In this document: positions 1 to 8,931 of the stretch, in pieces
Layout of the letters: every line of letters starts with the position of its first letter
Numbering within the stretch: position 1 is the first letter of the stretch
Assembly: GCA_002402825.1 (NCBI GenBank)
Contig: DHGP01000007.1
Span: 610-53,826 of the forward strand
Direction of reading: 5' to 3'
Source: Firmicutes bacterium UBA4795
GTDB lineage: Bacteria > Bacillota > Desulfotomaculia > Desulfotomaculales > Nap2-2B
DNA: 53,217 nt
Position numbers and translations under genes: made by a program
The notes under the pieces: model-generated
Database searches by the model: none
What the model saw: only the letters and a program-made list of their open reading frames with translations
What the model was told of the DNA's origin: nothing

Positions 1-75
1 TGGTGGGCACGGTAGGGATTGAACCTACGACCTCTTGAATGTGAGTCAAGCGCTCTCCCACTGAGCTACGTGCCC
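1..75 (-). tRNA. tRNA-Val (anticodon CAC)
   Basis: Read on the minus strand this folds as a full cloverleaf. The acceptor GGGCACG pairs with CGTGCCC, followed by discriminator A and an encoded CCA at positions 1-3. The D arm is GCTC/GAGC, the anticodon stem CTTGA/TCAAG encloses loop CTCACAT, and the T arm contains GGTTCAATCCC. The loop gives anticodon CAC, decoding the valine codon GTG. It lies downstream of gatB on the same strand and may be transcribed with it or from its own promoter in the AT-rich gap. Confidence 0.95.
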
Positions 76-362
76 AAAGATTTTAAAAAATTTACCTATA
101 TCTAAAATAAAACTCAAGTCTTAAGGTAAACAAAATGATAGTCTTAGTTTTTCTAAATTAAATGCTTTAATTTTTGGATTTAGGTTAAGTTAACTTTCTT
201 TTAGCCAAACTAAAGGCGAAAAATAAAAATACTGGTCTGCAAAATAGGGGTAAGAAAAATAATACCCAAAAATTCTTGACAGCATCTCAAGATATTCATG
301 TCTTGACAAAAAAATAAATAGTTATAAAATTAAAAGAAATAATATATTTAAATCTTTTTGCG
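76..362. other. AT-rich intergenic stretch, no gene seen
   Basis: About 290 bases between the gatB stop and tRNA-Val hold no convincing reading frame. Two copies of TCTTGACA lie near 275-310 and a weak TCAAGA/TCTTGA inverted repeat sits between them. No strong Rho-independent terminator for gatB is visible. Confidence 0.5.
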
Positions 363-1805
363 CTACTGCATTTTTTCTTTTAACAGACGGTTAACCAGTT
401 CTGGATTGGCTTTGCCCCGGGTAACTTTCATTACCTGGCCCACCAAAAAAGCTAAAGCCCGGTCCTTGCCGGCGCGGTAATCAGCCACAACCTTTTGATT
501 TTGGGTAATAATTTCGTTAACTATTTTAACCAGGGCATCTTCATCGCTAATCTGAACTAAACCTTTTTCTCGGATGATTTGGGCAGGATCTTTTCCTTTA
601 TTAAACATTTCTTCAAAAACAGTTTTAGCAATTTTACCACTAATAGTTCCTTTTTCTATTAATTTAAGTAGAGCGCCCAATTGCTCCGGATGAACCGGGC
701 AAGCGGCGATATTTATATTATGCAGATTCAAAAGACGGGAAAGCTCACCGTTAATCCAGTTGCTTACTATTTTCGGCTGCGGATAGCTCTTGACGCATGC
801 TTCAAAGAAATCAGCCATTTCTAATTCAACCGAAAGCCTGGCCGCGTCGTAAGCCGATAGGCCATAATCTCGCTGGTAGCGCGTTTTGCGTTCATCGGGC
901 AGTTCAGGCAAGGAAGCCCGAATTTCCTCCACCCACTTCCGGTCAATCACCAGCGGAACTAAATCCGGCTCAGGAAAATAACGATAATCATGGGCTTCTT
1001 CTTTGCTGCGCATAGGCAGGGTAATTCCCTTGCTTTCATCCCAGGCCCGCGTTTCTTGAATAATCCGCCCCTTATTTCCCAAAACTTCTATTTGCCGTTC
1101 TACTTCGTAGGCTAAGGCCCGCTGCAGGGATTTAAAAGAGTTCATATTTTTTATTTCTGTTTTTGTACCATATTCTTCCTTACCCTGTACCCGTACGGAT
1201 ACATTTGCATCGCAGCGCAGAGAACCTTCTTCCATCTTACAGTCCGATACGCCAACATATAAAATAATTGCCTTTAATTTTTCTAAATAAGCTCTGGCTT
1301 CTTCCGGAGAACGAAGGTCGGGTTCAGAAACGATCTCCATTAATGGTACCCCGGCCCGGTTGTAATCAACAAAAGAATATGGCGAGGTGGTGATTGTACC
1401 GGGGTGAACCAGTTTGCCGGTGTCTTCTTCCATGTGCACCCGGGTAATTCCAATGCGCCTGATATTTCCGTTTAATTCAATATTTAAATGCCCCTTTTGG
1501 GCGATAGGCAAATCATATTGGGAAATTTGATAATTTTTAGGCATGTCAGGATAATAATAATTTTTCCGGTCAAACTTAGAAAAACCAGCAATTTCACAGT
1601 TTAAGGCCAGAGCCGTACGAATAGTATATTCCAATACTTTTTTATTAATTACCGGTAATACACCAGGTAACCCTAAGCATACGGGGCAGACATGTGTGTT
1701 TGGTTCCCCGCCAAATGCGGTGGTAGAATTACAGAATATTTTAGAATTAGTTTTTAGTTCCACATGGACTTCTAAACCAATTACTGTTTCGTATTCAGGC
1801 ACCAT
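363..1805 (-). CDS. gatB: Asp-tRNA(Asn)/Glu-tRNA(Gln) amidotransferase subunit B
   Basis: This is subunit B of the GatCAB complex, which converts Glu-tRNA(Gln), and often Asp-tRNA(Asn), to the amidated form. The 480-residue length is normal. The N-terminus YETVIGLEVHVELKTNSKIF is the family signature, followed by a catalytic cradle with VDYNRAGVPLMEIVSEPD, then a helical domain and a C-terminal YqeY-like tail ending RGKANPELVNRLL, which contacts tRNA. The start ATG at 1805 overlaps the end of gatA by 25 bases, so translation is probably coupled. A G-rich ribosome binding site lies directly upstream. Order gatC-gatA-gatB is the usual Firmicute arrangement. A tRNA-Glu/tRNA-Gln pair occurs elsewhere in the window at 22335-22484. 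Confidence 0.97.
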   Translation of the reverse strand: MVPEYETVIGLEVHVELKTNSKIFCNSTTAFGGEPNTHVCPVCLGLPGVLPVINKKVLEYTIRTALALNCEIAGFSKFDRKNYYYPDMPKNYQISQYDLPIAQKGHLNIELNGNIRRIGITRVHMEEDTGKLVHPGTITTSPYSFVDYNRAGVPLMEIVSEPDLRSPEEARAYLEKLKAIILYVGVSDCKMEEGSLRCDANVSVRVQGKEEYGTKTEIKNMNSFKSLQRALAYEVERQIEVLGNKGRIIQETRAWDESKGITLPMRSKEEAHDYRYFPEPDLVPLVIDRKWVEEIRASLPELPDERKTRYQRDYGLSAYDAARLSVELEMADFFEACVKSYPQPKIVSNWINGELSRLLNLHNINIAACPVHPEQLGALLKLIEKGTISGKIAKTVFEEMFNKGKDPAQIIREKGLVQISDEDALVKIVNEIITQNQKVVADYRAGKDRALAFLVGQVMKVTRGKANPELVNRLLKEKMQ

Positions 1806-3292
1806 TTTCCCCCCCTTTTATTGGTCTTTGGATCTTTTAACTCGGGCTTTTTTTGGTGAAAGTCGGTGTTTTGCTCAAAGGTATAGGCAACTTGCAGTAA
1901 AGTGTCTTCGCTAAAAGGTTTTCCTAGCAACTGCATTCCCACCGGTAAACCATTAACAAATCCGGCCGGAATGGCCAGACCCGGTATGCCGGCTAAATTT
2001 ATGGCCAGAGTACAAATATCGGACATGTACATTTGTAAAGGATCGCCGGTTTTTTCCCCTATCTTAAAGGCTGGGGTAGGCGTAACCGGGGAAGCAAGCA
2101 CATCAAAAGAGTTAAAGGCTTTTTCAAAATCTTGTTTAATTAAGGTTCGTACTTTTAAGGCTTTTAAATAATAAGCATCGTAATAGCCGGCGGACAAAGC
2201 ATAAGTGCCAAGCATAATCCGCCTTTTTACTTCCTCGCCAAAACCCTGGCTGCGTGTTTTTTTAAACATGTCAATCATGTCTACGGCATTATTAGCCCTG
2301 AAACCATAACGTACCCCGTCGTAACGGGCCAGGTTAGAACTGGCTTCAGCAGGAGCAATAAGGTAGTATGTTGGCAGGGCGTACTTACTATGCGGCAGAC
2401 TAACTTCTTCCACTACGGCTCCCAGGGTAGTTAATTTGGCCAAGGCTTGATTAATTACTTGTTTTACCTGGACGTCAATGCCTTCAATCATATACTCTCT
2501 AGGAACGCCAAAACGCAGGCCCCGGACGTTGTTGACTAAAAAGTCATTATAATCAGGAGGTGCTTCGGGCCGTGAGGTGGAATCAAGAGGGTCAGGACCA
2601 CTAATAACGTTAAGCAACCAGGCCAGATCCGTAGCGTTGCGGGCAAAAGGACCAATTTGGTCTAAAGAAGAAGCAAAAGCAACCAGGCCAAAACGGGAAA
2701 CCAGACCATAGGTAGGTTTTAATCCTAACACCCCGCAAAAAGCCGCGGGCTGGCGAATAGAACCCCCGGTATCAGAGCCTAAAGCCAAAACAGTCTCACC
2801 TGCGGCTACGGCCGCCGCTGAACCTCCGCTGGAGCCGCCCGGTACTCTTTCCAGGTCCCAGGGATTGGCGGTGGTAAAAAAGGCTGAATTTTCCGTAGAT
2901 GAACCCATGGCAAACTCATCCAGATTGGTTTTGCCAATTATTACGGCGTCAACCTGATTTAATAGATTTATTACCGAGGCGTTGTAAGGAGGAATAAAAT
3001 TTTCCAGTATACGTGAGGCGCAAGTGGTTTTTAAACCTTCGGTACAAATATTGTCTTTTATAGCCACTGGTATGCCGGCTAAAGGAGAAATTTTTTCGTG
3101 ACGCGCTATTTTTTCATCTACTTTTTTGGCCTGAGCCAGGGCCTGTTCGTAATTTAGGGTAATAAAAGCTTTAATTTTATCTTCCACCTGGCTTACGCGG
3201 TCAAAAACGGACCGGCAAATTTCTTCCGCCTTAATTTCTTTTTTTACTAGCATTTGGTGAAGTTTGTGGGCTGGGTAATAGTACAATTCCAA
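1781..3292 (-). CDS. gatA: Asp-tRNA(Asn)/Glu-tRNA(Gln) amidotransferase subunit A
   Basis: This amidase-signature subunit hydrolyses glutamine and channels ammonia to GatB. The 503-residue protein shows the Ser-cisSer-Lys machinery: the lysine in IPVAIKDNICTEG, and the serines in the glycine/serine-rich run PGGSSGGSAAAVAAG and in GSDTGGSIRQPAAFCG. Length matches the family. It begins 25 bases after gatC and its last bases overlap gatB. Nothing is missing in the catalytic core. The C-terminal tail, rich in lysine after the last conserved segment (FEQNTDFHQKKPEL), is ordinary for the family. Confidence 0.97.
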   Translation of the reverse strand: MELYYYPAHKLHQMLVKKEIKAEEICRSVFDRVSQVEDKIKAFITLNYEQALAQAKKVDEKIARHEKISPLAGIPVAIKDNICTEGLKTTCASRILENFIPPYNASVINLLNQVDAVIIGKTNLDEFAMGSSTENSAFFTTANPWDLERVPGGSSGGSAAAVAAGETVLALGSDTGGSIRQPAAFCGVLGLKPTYGLVSRFGLVAFASSLDQIGPFARNATDLAWLLNVISGPDPLDSTSRPEAPPDYNDFLVNNVRGLRFGVPREYMIEGIDVQVKQVINQALAKLTTLGAVVEEVSLPHSKYALPTYYLIAPAEASSNLARYDGVRYGFRANNAVDMIDMFKKTRSQGFGEEVKRRIMLGTYALSAGYYDAYYLKALKVRTLIKQDFEKAFNSFDVLASPVTPTPAFKIGEKTGDPLQMYMSDICTLAINLAGIPGLAIPAGFVNGLPVGMQLLGKPFSEDTLLQVAYTFEQNTDFHQKKPELKDPKTNKRGGKWCLNTKQ

Positions 3293-3317
3293 GTATTTTT
3301 CCCTCCTGTTTTTTCTT

Positions 3318-3635
3318 TTAAACTATCCGGGGAACCTTGAAAAACTGCTCCTCTTTTTCCGGAGCATTAGCCAACACTTTTTCCACCGGCATATGCTGAC
3401 CCACTTCATCCTGACGAAAAACGTTGCATAAAGGTAAAACATGAGCGGTTGGGGTTACATTTTCTGTGTCCAGTTCATTTAGCATTTGCATGTAAGCTAA
3501 AATATCATTTAACTGGTTTACGTAAATATCTTTTTCGGTTTCCTTTAATTCCAAGCGGGCCAATAAGGCTACATGCTCAACTTGTGAGGTGGTAATTACT
3601 TGTTTTTTGGCTTCTTTTGCGGTCATTGTACCCAT
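3318..3635 (-). CDS. gatC: Asp-tRNA(Asn)/Glu-tRNA(Gln) amidotransferase subunit C
   Basis: A 105-residue GatC, the small belt-like subunit that stabilises the GatA-GatB interface. Recognisable segments are VEHVALLARLELKETEK near residues 19-35, and the C-terminal half with LDTENVTPTAHVLPL and FRQDEV, ending in FFKVPRIV as is typical. The start used is ATG 3635; a second in-frame ATG lies three codons later at 3626 and could also be used. The N-terminus is about ten residues longer than many homologues. First gene of gatCAB and 43 bases downstream of ligA. Confidence 0.95.
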   Translation of the reverse strand: MGTMTAKEAKKQVITTSQVEHVALLARLELKETEKDIYVNQLNDILAYMQMLNELDTENVTPTAHVLPLCNVFRQDEVGQHMPVEKVLANAPEKEEQFFKVPRIV

Positions 3636-3678
3636 TTTTACGTTGCAGACCCCCTTTTTCTAATTATAATTGGAAATT

Positions 3679-5685
3679 TTAGATTTTAATAAAATTTAAA
3701 AATTCATCTTCCCGTAAAACAGAAATTCCTAAGGTTAGGGCCTTGGTATATTTACTTCCCGGTTCTTCCCCTACTAAAATATAGTCTATATTTTTACTTA
3801 CACTGGAAGTTACCCTACCTCCTAACTTTTGAATAATTTCCTGAACCTGGCCGCGAGTGAAATTTTTTAAAGTTCCGGTAACCACAAATGTTTTATTAAG
3901 CAGGGGTTTGGCCTCCTCCCCCTTTTTTTTCGCTGGTTCTTCTCCCATTTTTACTCCGCTCCGGGCTAACTTGGCTATTAACTGGCGGTTTTGTTCCAGG
4001 TCAAAAAAAGCCGTGATACTGGCCGCAATTTTTGGGCCAATTTCAGGGATAGCCACCAACTCTTCAAAGGTAGCCTTCATTAAGCGCTCCATAGAACCAA
4101 AACGTTCCGCCAGAATTCTGGATGCCCGTTCACCCACGTGGATAATCCCTAAAGCAAAGATTAAGCGGTTAAAGGGGTTGGACTTGCTTTTTTCAATGGC
4201 CGCCAGTAAGTTTTGGGCTGATTTAGGCCCCATTCTTTCCAGACTAACTAAATCATCAAATTTTAAACAGTACAAATCAGCCACGTCACTAATCAATTTG
4301 GTCTTAAGCAAGTTATCAATGGTAGCCTGGCCCAAACCGGCTATATCCATAGCTCCTCTAGAGGCAAAATGAATTAAGCCTTCCCGCTGGCGGGCCGGAC
4401 AGGTCAGATTGGTGCAGCGCCTTGCCGCCTCTTCCGCCAGGCGAATTACCTTTGACTGGCAAACAGGGCACTTTGCCGGCATTACAAAAGGCTCTTCTGT
4501 TCCGCGGCGCTCAGCCTTCAAGACCTCCAGCACTTCAGGAATTATTTCACCAGCCTTGTGGACCAAGACCTTATCTCCTACCCGAATATCTTTTTCTTTA
4601 ATCATATCTTCGTTGTGTAAAGTTGCCCTGGTTACGGTTGTTCCGGCCAGGTGTACCGGCTCCAAAATGGCCGTTGGAGTAAGTACACCTGTGCGCCCCA
4701 CCTTAATTGTTATATCTTTTATTTTCGTTTGGGCTTGTTCTGCCGGAAATTTGTAAGCAATTGCCCAGCGGGGACTTTTTAGGGTAGCTCCCAGGCGTTT
4801 TTGCTGAACCAACGAATTTACTTTTACCACCAAGCCGTCAATTGTGTACGGTAAGTTAAACCGCTGCTTTTCCCACCAGCGGCAATATTCCACCACTTCT
4901 TTTATATCTTTGAAAAGACGAAAATCTTTACTTACTGGAAAACCTGCTTCTTTTAGAAAATTTAAACTTTGGGCGTGGGTGGCAAAGTCTATTCCTCTAT
5001 AGTCACCTAAACCGTAAATAAAAATGTTTAATTTGCGGGAGGCCGTGATGGCCGGGTCCAGTTGCCTTAAAGAGCCGGCCGCCGCATTACGGGGATTGGC
5101 AAAGGCCGGCTCTCCAACTTCCACTCGGTCTTTATTAAGTTTAAGAAAAGTTTCTTTAGTCATATAAGCTTCTCCCCGTACCTCTAAAAAAGGAACTGGT
5201 TTTTGTAAACGCAAGGGAATGGACCGGATTGTTTTTAAGTTCGGCGTAATATCTTCCCCGGTAAACCCGTCACCCCGGGTGGCCCCGCGTTTCAAAATCC
5301 CATCTTCATACCAAAGAGAAACGGCTAAACCATCAACTTTTAATTCTACCACATATTCTGCCTTTTCATTTAATAAACTTGTCCTTACCCGGCGATCAAA
5401 ATCCAGCAGTTCCTCCTCACCCATTACGTTGGCCAGGCTTAACATAGGAAGGCGGTGGCTTAATGTGGCAAAGCCTTCCCGTGGTTGACCGCCTATTCTC
5501 ATGCTTGGAGAATCGGGGGTAATTAACTCCGGATACTGTTTTTCCAATTTAATGAGCTCTTGCATTAAAGCATCGTATTGAGCGTCAGAAATAACCGGGT
5601 TATCTAAGACATAATAACGGTAATCGTGGTAGGAAATTTCCGCCCGTAATTTTTCTAACTTTTCCTGGACTTCTTTCAAGGTCAC
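3679..5685 (-). CDS. ligA: NAD+-dependent DNA ligase LigA
   Basis: This enzyme seals nicks in duplex DNA during replication and repair using NAD+. The 668 residues carry the full domain order: domain Ia with the NAD-binding Tyr-rich helix (HDYRYYVLDNP near residue 20), the adenylation domain with nucleophile Lys116 in VELKVDGL, an OB fold, a four-cysteine zinc finger (CPVC at about residue 405, later CTNLTC), helix-hairpin-helix repeats, and a C-terminal BRCT domain (KTFVVTGTLKNFTRGQ). It lies 11 bases downstream of amj and is third in the pcrA-amj-ligA-gatCAB run. Linkage with pcrA is standard in Firmicutes. Confidence 0.97.
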   Translation of the reverse strand: MTLKEVQEKLEKLRAEISYHDYRYYVLDNPVISDAQYDALMQELIKLEKQYPELITPDSPSMRIGGQPREGFATLSHRLPMLSLANVMGEEELLDFDRRVRTSLLNEKAEYVVELKVDGLAVSLWYEDGILKRGATRGDGFTGEDITPNLKTIRSIPLRLQKPVPFLEVRGEAYMTKETFLKLNKDRVEVGEPAFANPRNAAAGSLRQLDPAITASRKLNIFIYGLGDYRGIDFATHAQSLNFLKEAGFPVSKDFRLFKDIKEVVEYCRWWEKQRFNLPYTIDGLVVKVNSLVQQKRLGATLKSPRWAIAYKFPAEQAQTKIKDITIKVGRTGVLTPTAILEPVHLAGTTVTRATLHNEDMIKEKDIRVGDKVLVHKAGEIIPEVLEVLKAERRGTEEPFVMPAKCPVCQSKVIRLAEEAARRCTNLTCPARQREGLIHFASRGAMDIAGLGQATIDNLLKTKLISDVADLYCLKFDDLVSLERMGPKSAQNLLAAIEKSKSNPFNRLIFALGIIHVGERASRILAERFGSMERLMKATFEELVAIPEIGPKIAASITAFFDLEQNRQLIAKLARSGVKMGEEPAKKKGEEAKPLLNKTFVVTGTLKNFTRGQVQEIIQKLGGRVTSSVSKNIDYILVGEEPGSKYTKALTLGISVLREDEFLNFIKI

Positions 5686-5696
5686 TTTTCCTCACC

Positions 5697-6569
5697 TTAA
5701 GTTATTAGTTCCGCCACCCAGCGGATGACAGAGGCTGCAGGGAGAAAAAAGAACTGGGCCAAAAAAGTGCCTGCAAGCCTGGTTAAAGCCAAGTAAATAG
5801 CCATTTGCCTTACGTCCGCTTCCTCTCTTGCCCCCCTTACGGCCTGATCGGTAATCATGGCCGCGGTGGGGTCCACCACGGTAGCAGCCAATATGGCGGC
5901 CACGCCGTTAACAATTCCTGAGGTAAGGGTGGCGGTAGAACGGAACTGGGGAAGCAAAGCCCCCGCGTATAAAGCCGATAGTACCCCTATGGTCCAAATG
6001 CCCGTAATTAAAATATTAGCTAATAAAAAATACCGGGGAATTCTTAAAGGCTTTCTTAAAACTACCCAGAAATTATTAACCGAGGAAAATTCAACTTTTT
6101 TTACCAGCTTACCCATTTTAAAGGGCGATAATACCATTTTAAAAAACATTTTAGGTACAGAACCCACATCTTCTAACATTAAAATGGCCCGGGAAAAAAA
6201 TTTAACAAAAAAGGGTATGCACAACGCCCCCAAGAATGTGCCCACCGTGCCGGCCAAAATAACAATTCGGATTTGCTGTCTTAAGTGAGCTAGTTGTTCC
6301 TGGTAAAAAGGACTAGTTAAAAAATCAGGCGTATTTAAATGTTTAAGACCCGCATTAATAGCGTGCTCTACAATGGAGGACATTAAGGGGGCTTGAATCA
6401 AATTGGCAGTGCTGGCAATTAGAAAAACTACCTGAAACAATGAAATTGCCGTAGCCACCCGTTGTGTTTTTACTCCTGCCAGACGTACCGAATATATTAA
6501 GGTGTTTATCAGGTGAATAATTGCCGTTAAGCTTGCCACCACTAAAAGGCGGGTCGTAGTTTCTTCCAA
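5697..6569 (-). CDS. amj: Amj-family lipid II flippase (alternate to MurJ)
   Basis: A 290-residue multi-pass membrane protein. The N-terminal stretch AIIHLINTLIYSVRLAGVKT and the repeated long hydrophobic segments (near residues 35-60, 100-130, 180-215, 215-235, 260-285) resemble the Amj/YdaH family, which moves lipid II across the membrane for peptidoglycan synthesis. The assignment rests on recalled family similarity, not on an alignment. It is packed between pcrA (2 bases) and ligA (11 bases), so it is almost certainly cotranscribed with DNA-repair genes, a placement that says little about function. In B. subtilis Amj is induced by envelope stress when MurJ is blocked; no such promoter is visible here. 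Confidence 0.75.
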   Translation of the reverse strand: MEETTTRLLVVASLTAIIHLINTLIYSVRLAGVKTQRVATAISLFQVVFLIASTANLIQAPLMSSIVEHAINAGLKHLNTPDFLTSPFYQEQLAHLRQQIRIVILAGTVGTFLGALCIPFFVKFFSRAILMLEDVGSVPKMFFKMVLSPFKMGKLVKKVEFSSVNNFWVVLRKPLRIPRYFLLANILITGIWTIGVLSALYAGALLPQFRSTATLTSGIVNGVAAILAATVVDPTAAMITDQAVRGAREEADVRQMAIYLALTRLAGTFLAQFFFLPAASVIRWVAELIT

Positions 6570-6571
6570 AG

Positions 6572-8530
6572 TTAAGACGACATCCTTTTTCTTTTTAAGG
6601 TTATGGCCTTACTATTGATTAACAATTCAGGTGGAATTTCTTCTAAAAAACGGGATGGTTTGTTCCAACGGGTATTTCCGTATAAAGTGCGTTGCTGGCA
6701 AAAAGTAAGGTAAACACGTTTTTTAGCCCTGGTAATACCTACGTAGCACAAGCGTCGTTCTTCTTCCAACTCAATACGTTCGTCTAAAGAACGGGCGTGC
6801 GGAAAAATTCCTTCTTCCATTCCAATAAGAAAAACTACCGGAAATTCTAAACCTTTAGCCCCGTGCAAGGTCATTAAAACTACCTGGTCAGCTTTGTTTT
6901 CCAGTTGGTCAAGGTCAGTAAACAAGCTAACTTCGGCTAAAAAATCAGTTAAAGAGGGGCTTTGGGTTTTTAAATCAAATTCATTGGTTACCGATAAAAA
7001 TTCGGCCAAGTTTTCTAAGCGCGTCTGGGCTTCAACCGTGTTTTCGGCCGCCAGTTCTGCCTGGTAACCGGTGTGGGTTAAAATTTTCCTGGTTAATTCG
7101 GTAATACTTAAGGAATCTTTTTGTTCATTTAACCATTGGAAAAAAACGGCCAGTTTTTCACAAGCATGACACACCCGCCCAGTTAAACCGGGAACTTCTT
7201 TTGTCCGGTCAAGGGCCGCTAACCCAGGAAGATTATTTTCCTGGGCAAAAGCGAGTATCTTATTAAAGGAAGCTTCCCCAATTCCTCTTTTAGGGACGTT
7301 AATAACGCGAGCCAGACTCACCAAGTCGTTAGGATTGGCTAACAGTCGCAAGTAGGCCACGATGTCCTTAATTTCTTTCCGGGCGTAGAACTTTAACCCG
7401 CCCACGATAGTATAAGGAATAGCGTAAGATAACATAATTTCTTCCACCACGCGGCTCATGGCGTGCGTGCGGTAAAGAACGGCAAAATCACGGAAGTTTA
7501 AACCCAAAGCAGCGCGTAAATCAATAATTTGCCCGGCTAAGAATTTTGCCTCTTGATGCTCATTTAAAGCAGGGTGCAAGATAACCGGAACCCCTTTTTC
7601 CGCGGCTGACCACAACCTTTTTTCCTTGCGGCCATAGTTATGAACAATCAAGTAGTTGGCTGCTTCTAATATGCTTTGCGTGGAACGGTAATTTTGTTCC
7701 AGCTTAATCAGGCGGGCTTCGGGATAATCTTTTTCAAAATCCAGAATATTTTTAATATTAGCTCCCCGCCAGCAGTAAATGCTCTGGTCAGGGTCCCCAA
7801 CGGCAAAAATATTGCGGTGGTTTTGCGCTAAAAGTTTTACCAACACATACTGGGCGTTGTTGGTATCTTGATACTCATCCACCAGAATATAGCGAAATTT
7901 GTTTTGGTAATAATTTAAAACAGACTTATTCTCTTTAAACAGCAGGACCGTTTGAAACAGTAAATCATCAAAATCTAAGGCGTTGTTTTGGTGGATTTTT
8001 TCCTGGTATAACTTATATACGGCGGCCACTTTTTGGTAAAAATTACCTCTTGCTTGCGCTTCAAAATCTTCATGGTCGAGCAAGTCATTTTTAGCCCGCG
8101 AAATAACTGCTTGTACTGCCGGAGGAGGATACATTTTTTCATCTAAGTCCAATTCTTTTAAGCAATTTTTAATTAACGTGCGGCTGTCCTGTTCGTCATA
8201 AATAACAAAGTTTTCCTGGTAGCCAAGAAAGCGGGCCTGTCTTCTTAGCATGCGCACGCAGGCCGCATGAAAGGTACAAATCCATAAATCAGCAATTGCT
8301 TCAGGGACCATTTCGGCTACCCTTTCCTTCATTTCTTGCGCCGCCTTATTGGTAAAAGTGATGGCCAAAATATTATAAGGGGAAACCCTTTTTTTCTTAA
8401 GCAGATATGCCACCCGGTAAGTTAAGACCCGCGTCTTACCGCTTCCCGCTCCAGCCAAAACCAGCAAAGGTCCTTCGGTATGTATAACCGCCTCAATTTG
8501 GGCTTTGTTTAAGTGGGAAGTTAAATCCAT
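6572..8530 (-). CDS. pcrA: ATP-dependent DNA helicase PcrA/UvrD
   Basis: A superfamily 1A helicase that unwinds DNA 3' to 5' in repair and replication restart. Motifs seen in order: Q motif LNKAQIEAV, Walker A AGAGSGKT (about residues 27-34), Ia ITFTNKAAQEM, II VDEYQDTN, III GDPDQSIYCWRG, IV/V VLMTLHGAKGLEFPVVFL, VI RRLCYVGITRAKKRVYL. Length 652 is short compared with the usual 720-780; the C-terminal extension that in PcrA ends in an RNA-polymerase-binding Tudor-like region is absent, the protein stopping soon after motif VI. The helicase core is complete. First gene of the minus-strand operon. Confidence 0.95.
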   Translation of the reverse strand: MDLTSHLNKAQIEAVIHTEGPLLVLAGAGSGKTRVLTYRVAYLLKKKRVSPYNILAITFTNKAAQEMKERVAEMVPEAIADLWICTFHAACVRMLRRQARFLGYQENFVIYDEQDSRTLIKNCLKELDLDEKMYPPPAVQAVISRAKNDLLDHEDFEAQARGNFYQKVAAVYKLYQEKIHQNNALDFDDLLFQTVLLFKENKSVLNYYQNKFRYILVDEYQDTNNAQYVLVKLLAQNHRNIFAVGDPDQSIYCWRGANIKNILDFEKDYPEARLIKLEQNYRSTQSILEAANYLIVHNYGRKEKRLWSAAEKGVPVILHPALNEHQEAKFLAGQIIDLRAALGLNFRDFAVLYRTHAMSRVVEEIMLSYAIPYTIVGGLKFYARKEIKDIVAYLRLLANPNDLVSLARVINVPKRGIGEASFNKILAFAQENNLPGLAALDRTKEVPGLTGRVCHACEKLAVFFQWLNEQKDSLSITELTRKILTHTGYQAELAAENTVEAQTRLENLAEFLSVTNEFDLKTQSPSLTDFLAEVSLFTDLDQLENKADQVVLMTLHGAKGLEFPVVFLIGMEEGIFPHARSLDERIELEEERRLCYVGITRAKKRVYLTFCQQRTLYGNTRWNKPSRFLEEIPPELLINSKAITLKRKRMSS

Positions 8531-8616
8531 TTAATTTCACATCCCTATTATTACCAAAAAGTATTCTGCCTTTACCTTTTTTCTTTGTTTTGTTAATTTA
8601 CTTTATCTTTGACTTG

Positions 8617-8645
8617 AGCATAGCATTAGCTTATATTTGTGTCAA
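8617..8645 (-). promoter_or_regulatory. candidate sigma-A promoter for pcrA operon
   Basis: On the minus strand a perfect -35 TTGACA (8645-8640) is followed after 17 bases by TATGCT (8622-8617), a four-of-six match to the -10 consensus. It lies about 87 bases upstream of the pcrA start and points towards it. Confidence 0.5.
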
Positions 8646-8883
8646 TGTTTTTGCTTTATAAGCTTTTTGCGTTGTAAGCATTTTTACCCCTTGGTATTAA
8701 TACGTTAAATAGTATTGACGCTAAAGGTTTTCTATGAAAATATATTCATGGAAACGAACGAATTAAGAAAATGTCATGCACGTTTAAAAAACTTCCTAAC
8801 AGCCATTCATTAGTTTAATAGCTTTTTTGCAATTATTGTTTATGACTTTTAAAAAAATATTATGGGACCATTAAATGGGACTA

Positions 8884-8911
8884 TTAACTATTATATAATA
8901 CTGATAGTTAA
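8884..8911 (+). promoter_or_regulatory. spoIID promoter region with 8-bp inverted repeat around -10
   Basis: TTAACTAT (8884-8891) and ATAGTTAA (8904-8911) form a perfect inverted repeat that encloses TATAAT (8894-8899). No good -35 box is found at the expected distance. The geometry suits a repressor operator over the promoter, or recognition by an alternative sigma factor. A strong ribosome binding site AAGGAGGG follows before the ATG at 8932. Confidence 0.45.
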
Positions 8912-8931
8912 TAAAGACAAGGAGGGAAAAA

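Larger units (their letters stand above)
8531..8931. other. divergent intergenic region pcrA / spoIID
   Basis: Roughly 400 AT-rich bases separate two divergent genes. It holds the candidate pcrA promoter and, next to spoIID, a palindrome flanking a TATAAT box. A direct repeat of ATGGGAC-WATTAA type occurs at about 8861-8888. A 21-codon frame at 8748-8813 lacks a ribosome binding site and is not called. Confidence 0.5.

Noticed and set aside
275..310. Two TCTTGACA motifs as plus-strand promoters
   Set aside because: No suitable -10 at normal spacing, and they would transcribe antisense to gatB.
8748..8813. 21-codon frame starting ATG upstream of spoIID
   Set aside because: No ribosome binding site, no recognised similarity, and such short frames are expected by chance.
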